Shown one piece after another: positions 59,589 through 64,000 of a stretch of DNA of 64,000 bases; positions within the stretch are counted from its first letter, which is position 1, and each line of letters begins with the position of its first letter. A program made the position numbers and the translations under genes. The DNA is from Helicobacter_D sp964464895. Its GTDB lineage: Bacteria > Campylobacterota > Campylobacteria > Campylobacterales > Helicobacteraceae. A model generated the notes under the pieces. It ran no database searches, had not been told where the DNA came from, and saw nothing but the letters and a program-made list of their open reading frames with translations. The DNA lies in NCBI GenBank assembly GCA_964464895.1, contig CAYXGY010000011.1, positions 1-64,000 on the forward strand, written 5' to 3'.

Positions 59589-60749
59589 CTAAAACTCTGC
59601 TTTTGCGCTCTGAAGCAGTTTAGCAAACTCATTAAAGAGTATTGCGGATTCTAGCGGTCCTGGTCCTGCCTCTGGGTGGTGTTGGAAAGAGCAGATGAGG
59701 GCGTTTTTGTAGCGTACCCCCTCTATTGTGTTATCAAAAAGATTGCGATGAGTTACTTCCGCAATCTCTTGGATAGATTCTGGCACAGAATAATTGTGGT
59801 TTTGCGCGGTGATTTCTATCTCTTGTGTAAGGAGATTTTTTACTGGGTGATTGCCCCCGTGATGTCCGAATTTGAGCTTATGTGTGGGGTAGCCGTGTGC
59901 GAGGGAAAGCAATTGATGTCCCAAACAAATCGCAAAAAGTGGAATCTTAGCCGCGATTAATTTCTTGATTTCTGTGATTTCAGTGTGCAAGACTTGCGGG
60001 TCGCCTGGTCCATTAGATAAGAAAATTCCCTCAAATTCCCTTTGCTTATAGCGCGCAATCAGTGATTCTGCGTCAAAATTGTGTGGTACGACTTCAACAC
60101 TAAAGCCTGCATTAACAAGCTGATTGAGAATGCTACGCTTGATTCCAAAATCAATTGCGAGGATTTTTTGATGTGTTTTGGGTGTGGTGTAGCCCATAAT
60201 GCCAAAGTCAAATTTACCCTCATAATGTTGGTAAGGTGTTTGTGTGCTGACTTCTTTGATGTAGTTGATTTCTTCAATCTTTGGGCTATTTTCTAAGAGT
60301 TTTTTGAGTGTGTCTTTATCGGAAATTTCAGTTGAGGCAATCATCATCATTGCGCCTTGTTCGCGCAAAGTTTTTGTCAAAAGGCGTGTATCTATTCCAC
60401 TAATCCCCATTGCGTCAAATTCTTTTAAAAAATCTCCCAAGCTCTTATTAGCGCGAAAATTAGAAAAGTCCGCATTGTAATGGCGACATAGAATCCCTTT
60501 CGCGAAGATTGTGCGACTTTCCATATCTTGCTTGTTCGTCCCTACGATTCCAATTTCTGGCATTGTAAAGCATACAAATTGCCCCGCATAACTTGGGTCG
60601 GTCGTGATTTCTTGATAACCTGTAAGTGAGGTGTTAAAGACGAGTTCGCCTACGCTTGTTTTTGCCGCGCCAAAGCTTCTTGCCTTAAAAAACAAACCAT
60701 TTGCCAAATAAACCCAAGCGTCTTGTAGCTCATTGTGTGAAGATACCAT
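59589..60749 (-). CDS. carA: Carbamoyl-phosphate synthase small subunit
   Basis: The 386-residue protein has an N-terminal domain with FNTSLTGYQEITTDPSYAGQ and a class I glutamine amidotransferase with catalytic Cys in LFAICLGHQLLSLAHG and the His/Glu in QHHPEAGPGP. It feeds ammonia to CarB for arginine and pyrimidine synthesis. It starts at the stop of the DUF507 gene (one base shared), so the two are coupled. Confidence 0.95.
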   Translation of the reverse strand: MVSSHNELQDAWVYLANGLFFKARSFGAAKTSVGELVFNTSLTGYQEITTDPSYAGQFVCFTMPEIGIVGTNKQDMESRTIFAKGILCRHYNADFSNFRANKSLGDFLKEFDAMGISGIDTRLLTKTLREQGAMMMIASTEISDKDTLKKLLENSPKIEEINYIKEVSTQTPYQHYEGKFDFGIMGYTTPKTHQKILAIDFGIKRSILNQLVNAGFSVEVVPHNFDAESLIARYKQREFEGIFLSNGPGDPQVLHTEITEIKKLIAAKIPLFAICLGHQLLSLAHGYPTHKLKFGHHGGNHPVKNLLTQEIEITAQNHNYSVPESIQEIAEVTHRNLFDNTIEGVRYKNALICSFQHHPEAGPGPLESAILFNEFAKLLQSAKAEF

Positions 60750-61300
60750 TAGAAAAATCCTTTCTTTTTGAGCTCTTCTTGATAGAGCTTATCAAAAATT
60801 AAATCATATTCTTCGCTACCAAATACAATTTTTCGTTTGTAGTTTGCAATACGTTCTTGCACGATTTCTTCTACTTCATTATAGATTTTTGAATAGCTGT
60901 TAATGGCTTTGAAGATTACATTGACGATACGCGTTTGGGAAGTGGCAGAGTCAATCAAGTCCTCCTCAAAGAGTTCGTCAAGAATCTTGTGCGCTAGATG
61001 ATTATAGCGGTCTTCAAAGCTTAGGATAAAGTTTTCATTCTCTGCTAGTCTTTGTTTGATTTTCCAAAAGAGTTGGTGTTCATCTGCCCGCATAAACTCA
61101 ATTTCATCTAAATTTTCTTCTAAGATTTCTCTTGTCTTTTCTTCAAGATTCGCTTCTTCTTGGATATTGGCTTCAATGAATTTTTGTGCAACTCTTGAAA
61201 CGCTTTCCAAGCCGTGTAGAACGCTTACGAATCCGCAGTTTGATAAATCTAATGCTATTTTATTTCCAATATAAGGCGCATGTGCAAGTCTAAATTTCAT
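60749..61300 (-). CDS. DUF507 family protein
   Basis: The 183-residue, mostly helical protein fits DUF507, a Campylobacterota-typical family of unknown function. It starts MKFRLAHAPYIGNKIALDLS and ends with a Lys/Glu-rich helix (EYDLIFDKLYQEELKKKGFF). Coupled to carA by an overlapping stop and start, which suggests only co-expression. Confidence 0.75.
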   Translation of the reverse strand: MKFRLAHAPYIGNKIALDLSNCGFVSVLHGLESVSRVAQKFIEANIQEEANLEEKTREILEENLDEIEFMRADEHQLFWKIKQRLAENENFILSFEDRYNHLAHKILDELFEEDLIDSATSQTRIVNVIFKAINSYSKIYNEVEEIVQERIANYKRKIVFGSEEYDLIFDKLYQEELKKKGFF

Positions 61301-61367
61301 CGCATACCTTCATAAATTTTTGCGCTATTTTAGCGTTTTCTCTCTTAAATATGCTTTTTTCTGTGTT

Positions 61368-61973
61368 TTAAATAATTTTGAGATTTTGCATTTCGGATTT
61401 TAGCTTTTCCGCATTTTCATAAAAGCTTGTGAGGTTATAGTATTCTGCAAAATGCGCAATTTTAATTGCAGTATAAGATTCTATGAAGGCGTCCATTTGA
61501 GGATTGGAATCTTTGCTGATAATGAGCCCTAATAATGGAATCTTGCGTGCTTTTAATGCTTCAATGCTTAGCAGAATATGATTGATTCCGCCCAAGTAGT
61601 ATGCGCCAACCAAAATGCAGGGCAATGGAAATGTGCTCAAAAAATCAATCATACATTTTTCTTTATCTAAGGGAGTAAAGAGCCCGCCAGCACTTTCAAT
61701 CAATAAGTTTTCTGATTTTGGCAATGGAATCTTTAAGCCATCGTAATGCACATTTTCTTTTTGCATACCGATATGAGGGCTAGCAGGAGTTTGCAAAGTG
61801 ATTCCACTAGGGTGGATTTTGGTTGTGGGCGTTAAGGCTTGGATTCTTTGGCTATCTGTTGGCGTGCCTGCTTGAACGAGTTTGAAATAATCTAATTTAA
61901 ATGCATAGCATAATGCAGCACTAACCGAAGTTTTTCCCGCATCAGTATGACTTCCCGCAATAAAAATTTGCAT
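61368..61973 (-). CDS. bioD: Dethiobiotin synthetase BioD
   Basis: The 201-residue protein starts MQIFIAGSHTDAGKTSVSAA, with the P-loop variant GSHTDAGKT, and has LLIESAGGLFTPLD in the middle, as in BioD. It closes the ureido ring with CO2 and ATP. It is apart from bioFGC but on the same strand. Confidence 0.9.
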   Translation of the reverse strand: MQIFIAGSHTDAGKTSVSAALCYAFKLDYFKLVQAGTPTDSQRIQALTPTTKIHPSGITLQTPASPHIGMQKENVHYDGLKIPLPKSENLLIESAGGLFTPLDKEKCMIDFLSTFPLPCILVGAYYLGGINHILLSIEALKARKIPLLGLIISKDSNPQMDAFIESYTAIKIAHFAEYYNLTSFYENAEKLKSEMQNLKII

Positions 61974-62036
61974 AAAGATTCCTTAAAGTTTTATAGATTC
62001 TCATAAAGGATTAAAACTGCAATTAATGTTTGCGCA

Positions 62037-62882
62037 TTAAAACCATAAATTGTCTAGCAAGCGCACACCCTCAACGCGAGCAACAATAAGAATTAAAGTA
62101 GAATCTTTTTCTATTTGTTCTATTTCTTGCAATGCGTGATTGACAATCACAAGATATTCCACTTCTAGCCCCTCTAATACTTCTAAAGCAATTTTCTTTA
62201 ATTCCTTGGAATCCTTAATGTCGCGCATAATGGCTTTGGTAATTGCATTTAAGGAGGCAGAAATTTGCAGGGCTTTTTGGATTCCCGCTTGGCTTAAGTA
62301 GGCATTGCGTGAGCTTAACGCTAACCCCTCTTCATTACGGACAATAGGGCAAGGAACAATCTCTAATGGCAGGAACAAATCTTGCACCATTTTCTGAATG
62401 ATGAGTAATTGTTGTGCGTCTTTTTGTCCAAAAAATGCTTTATTGGGACGAATCAGATTAAAAAGCTTTAAGACGACTTGAAGCACGCCGTTAAAATGTC
62501 CCGGTCGTGTCTTGCCCTCCAATACATTTGCCATTGCTACTGGTGCGTTGAAAGTGGTTTGTAGTGTGGAATCTAGTGGATACATTTGCGCAGTATCTGG
62601 AATAAATACAACATCTATACCTGCCTTTGTGCAAATTTGTAAATCCGCTTCCTTTTTGCGAGGATATTGGTTAAAGTCCTCATTTACTCCAAATTGTGTG
62701 GGATTGACAAAGATAGAGACAATAGAACAATCGCAAGTCGCGAGGCTCGCTTCTATAAGGGATAAATGTCCTTTGTGTAAAGCTCCCATAGTCGGAACTA
62801 AACCAATAGTTTTTGCAGGATTTTGAGATTTGAATTGGTGGATAAAGGCTTGTAAATCTTGCGTGATTGTAAATATTTGCAT
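62037..62882 (-). CDS. panC: Pantothenate synthetase PanC
   Basis: The 281-residue protein has VPTMGALHKGHLSLIEASL (the HxGH motif as HKGH), FVNPTQFGVNEDFNQYPRK and VRNEEGLALSSRNAYLS. It ligates pantoate and beta-alanine using ATP. Length is normal. Confidence 0.95.
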   Translation of the reverse strand: MQIFTITQDLQAFIHQFKSQNPAKTIGLVPTMGALHKGHLSLIEASLATCDCSIVSIFVNPTQFGVNEDFNQYPRKKEADLQICTKAGIDVVFIPDTAQMYPLDSTLQTTFNAPVAMANVLEGKTRPGHFNGVLQVVLKLFNLIRPNKAFFGQKDAQQLLIIQKMVQDLFLPLEIVPCPIVRNEEGLALSSRNAYLSQAGIQKALQISASLNAITKAIMRDIKDSKELKKIALEVLEGLEVEYLVIVNHALQEIEQIEKDSTLILIVARVEGVRLLDNLWF

Positions 62883-63005
62883 ACGATTCCTTTAAAGTTT
62901 AGCAAATAAATCGCAAATTATGCGATGAGAGAGTTAAAAAATAAATAAAAAACACAGAAAGCTATGCTAAAATCTTAATAAAATTTATCTAAAGAGGGTT
63001 GTGAT

Positions 63006-63938
63006 GTGAAATCACAGAAATTGAAAGAATTAGTAAAAATTTCTGATTGGGATTTTTTATCTTTAAATGAAAAAATTATTTCAACCTATACCAAGCCTGA
63101 TGATAAAGTCATTTTGCCTTATATGAGCGCAGATAATTTTGCATTTGAATTGGCGATTAATGAGCGCAAGTGCTTAGTATATGATAATAATCCATTAGTG
63201 AGAATCAACTTTGAGGCTGATTTTTTTTATCCAAGTTTGGCGGGCATTAAAAGTCGCTTGAGCGAGATTAAAACAATAGGAGAATTTCCAGATTGTGGGG
63301 TTAAAAAATTCCTCCACCCAAAAACCTATAATGAAGCAATGGCGATTCGTTTGTTCTTGGACGGCGAACCTAAAGACGCCATTAATTTGTGGATTAAATA
63401 TTTAAGCGCAGAGGCACTTAAAATGCCAAAATCGGGTAAAGGGGAGCTTGAAGAGCTTGAATACATTGATATAAAAGATTTTGTGCTCAAAAAATATAAA
63501 GTTATTTTCAGCGAGATTGACCCGATGAGGGTTTTGCTTTTGCATAAAGCAGCACCAGAGTTTTTGCATAGCGAACAAGAATTAGATGAGGCATTAAAAG
63601 GGGCAAAGGTAAAATTGGCACATTATGCTCCCTATCGCTTTAATGTGCGCGAATATTTTAATAAAAACTTATTGAAAATATGGTTTCATAATATCAGTAA
63701 AGAACAATTAATGACTGCATTTGTAGAAGATGAAGCTGCTTGGAATCAACGTTGCAAAAAGGATTTTTTGTCTTTACATAAAAGACTAGCAAGTGGCGGA
63801 ATGATTCTAGTAGAGAAAGCTAATGAATATGTGATTGAAGAATTTTTCAAGCTTGCGTTTTTTTATGGTTATGAAAATTTGCGTGCGTTTTGTAACACCA
63901 AAGGTGTGCAAGCCTACTTGATGAAAAAATTAGGATAA
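63006..63938 (+). CDS. Conserved protein of unknown function, possibly methyltransferase-like
   Basis: The 310-residue protein begins at GTG 63006 with AGAGGGTTGTGAT upstream. The segment VILPYMSADNFAFELAINER and CLVYDNNPLVRINFEADFF (about 35-74) resembles the SAM-binding and catalytic-like parts of Rossmann methyltransferases in outline, but a clear catalytic motif is missing. I do not recognise the family or a function. No co-oriented neighbour is present in the window, and positions 63939-64000 hold no gene I can see. Confidence 0.45.
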   Translation: MKSQKLKELVKISDWDFLSLNEKIISTYTKPDDKVILPYMSADNFAFELAINERKCLVYDNNPLVRINFEADFFYPSLAGIKSRLSEIKTIGEFPDCGVKKFLHPKTYNEAMAIRLFLDGEPKDAINLWIKYLSAEALKMPKSGKGELEELEYIDIKDFVLKKYKVIFSEIDPMRVLLLHKAAPEFLHSEQELDEALKGAKVKLAHYAPYRFNVREYFNKNLLKIWFHNISKEQLMTAFVEDEAAWNQRCKKDFLSLHKRLASGGMILVEKANEYVIEEFFKLAFFYGYENLRAFCNTKGVQAYLMKKLG

Positions 63939-64000
63939 TTCGCACTCACAAAACAGAGTTGTAGAATCGCTTATAATTAGCCTTTCACATTGCTTGAAAG

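Noticed and set aside
63939..64000. Possible RNA gene at the right edge
   Set aside because: No cloverleaf or other recognisable structure in the 62 bases.

Overview
The window looks like a chromosome segment of a Campylobacterota species, most likely an enterohepatic Helicobacter. The support is low GC outside one island, a dnaA-dnaN-gyrB-plsY block, flavin-dependent ThyX, BioG-type biotin synthesis, long poly-G phase-variation tracts and strong AAGGA ribosome binding sites. The species is not established.

Region 1 (about 1-17,800) is most of a Mu-like transposable prophage, cut by the left window edge. Late genes run rightward: a coiled-coil/LysM tail protein, a gp36-like protein, small and large terminase, portal, MuF head protein with a C-terminal nuclease-like toxin domain, and gpG. 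Early genes run leftward from the repressor: Ner-like protein, transposase A, ATPase B, an HTH protein, Gam, YopX, GemA and Mor. Cargo sits where the two blocks meet: a pair of small membrane proteins, a candidate structured RNA, and a Panacea-antitoxin/membrane-protein pair that looks like a toxin-antitoxin or defence unit. Several short genes fill the early operon, and a 48-residue membrane protein with its own ribosome binding site is nested inside the transposase gene.

Region 2 (17,800-25,250) is variable host DNA. It begins with a 5'-truncated gene holding three tandem type IIG-like specificity modules, a G12 tract, an (AG)10 tract and two copies of an 85-bp inverted-repeat element. Two small membrane proteins follow, then a GC-rich two-subunit fumarase operon, a C4-dicarboxylate transporter, and a decayed, poly-G-switched polysaccharide pyruvyl transferase/methyltransferase locus.

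Region 3 (25,250-32,070) is the replication-origin neighbourhood: plsY, gyrB, dnaN, dnaA, an oriC-like cluster of DnaA boxes, ruvC and thyX. A McrBC restriction system (32,092-35,149) follows.

Region 4 (35,200-51,250) holds monomeric isocitrate dehydrogenase, a beta-propeller protein, ispG, a type II secretion/competence-like cluster (ATPase, inner-membrane protein, SH3/TPR protein and three divergent pilin-like proteins), a CNNM transporter pair, an SMR efflux pair, and a Zn/Cd P-type ATPase with its ArsR regulator.

Region 5 (51,469-56,962) suggests copper and electron-transfer functions: an exported OB-fold protein, a DsbA-like protein, a TonB-dependent copper receptor, two c-type cytochromes, and a cytochrome b561 fused to a dihaem domain. 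Region 6 (56,959-63,938) is mainly vitamin and pyrimidine biosynthesis (bioC, bioG, bioF, carA, a DUF507 gene, bioD, panC), with one unrecognised gene at the right edge. I saw no tRNA, rRNA or CRISPR array.
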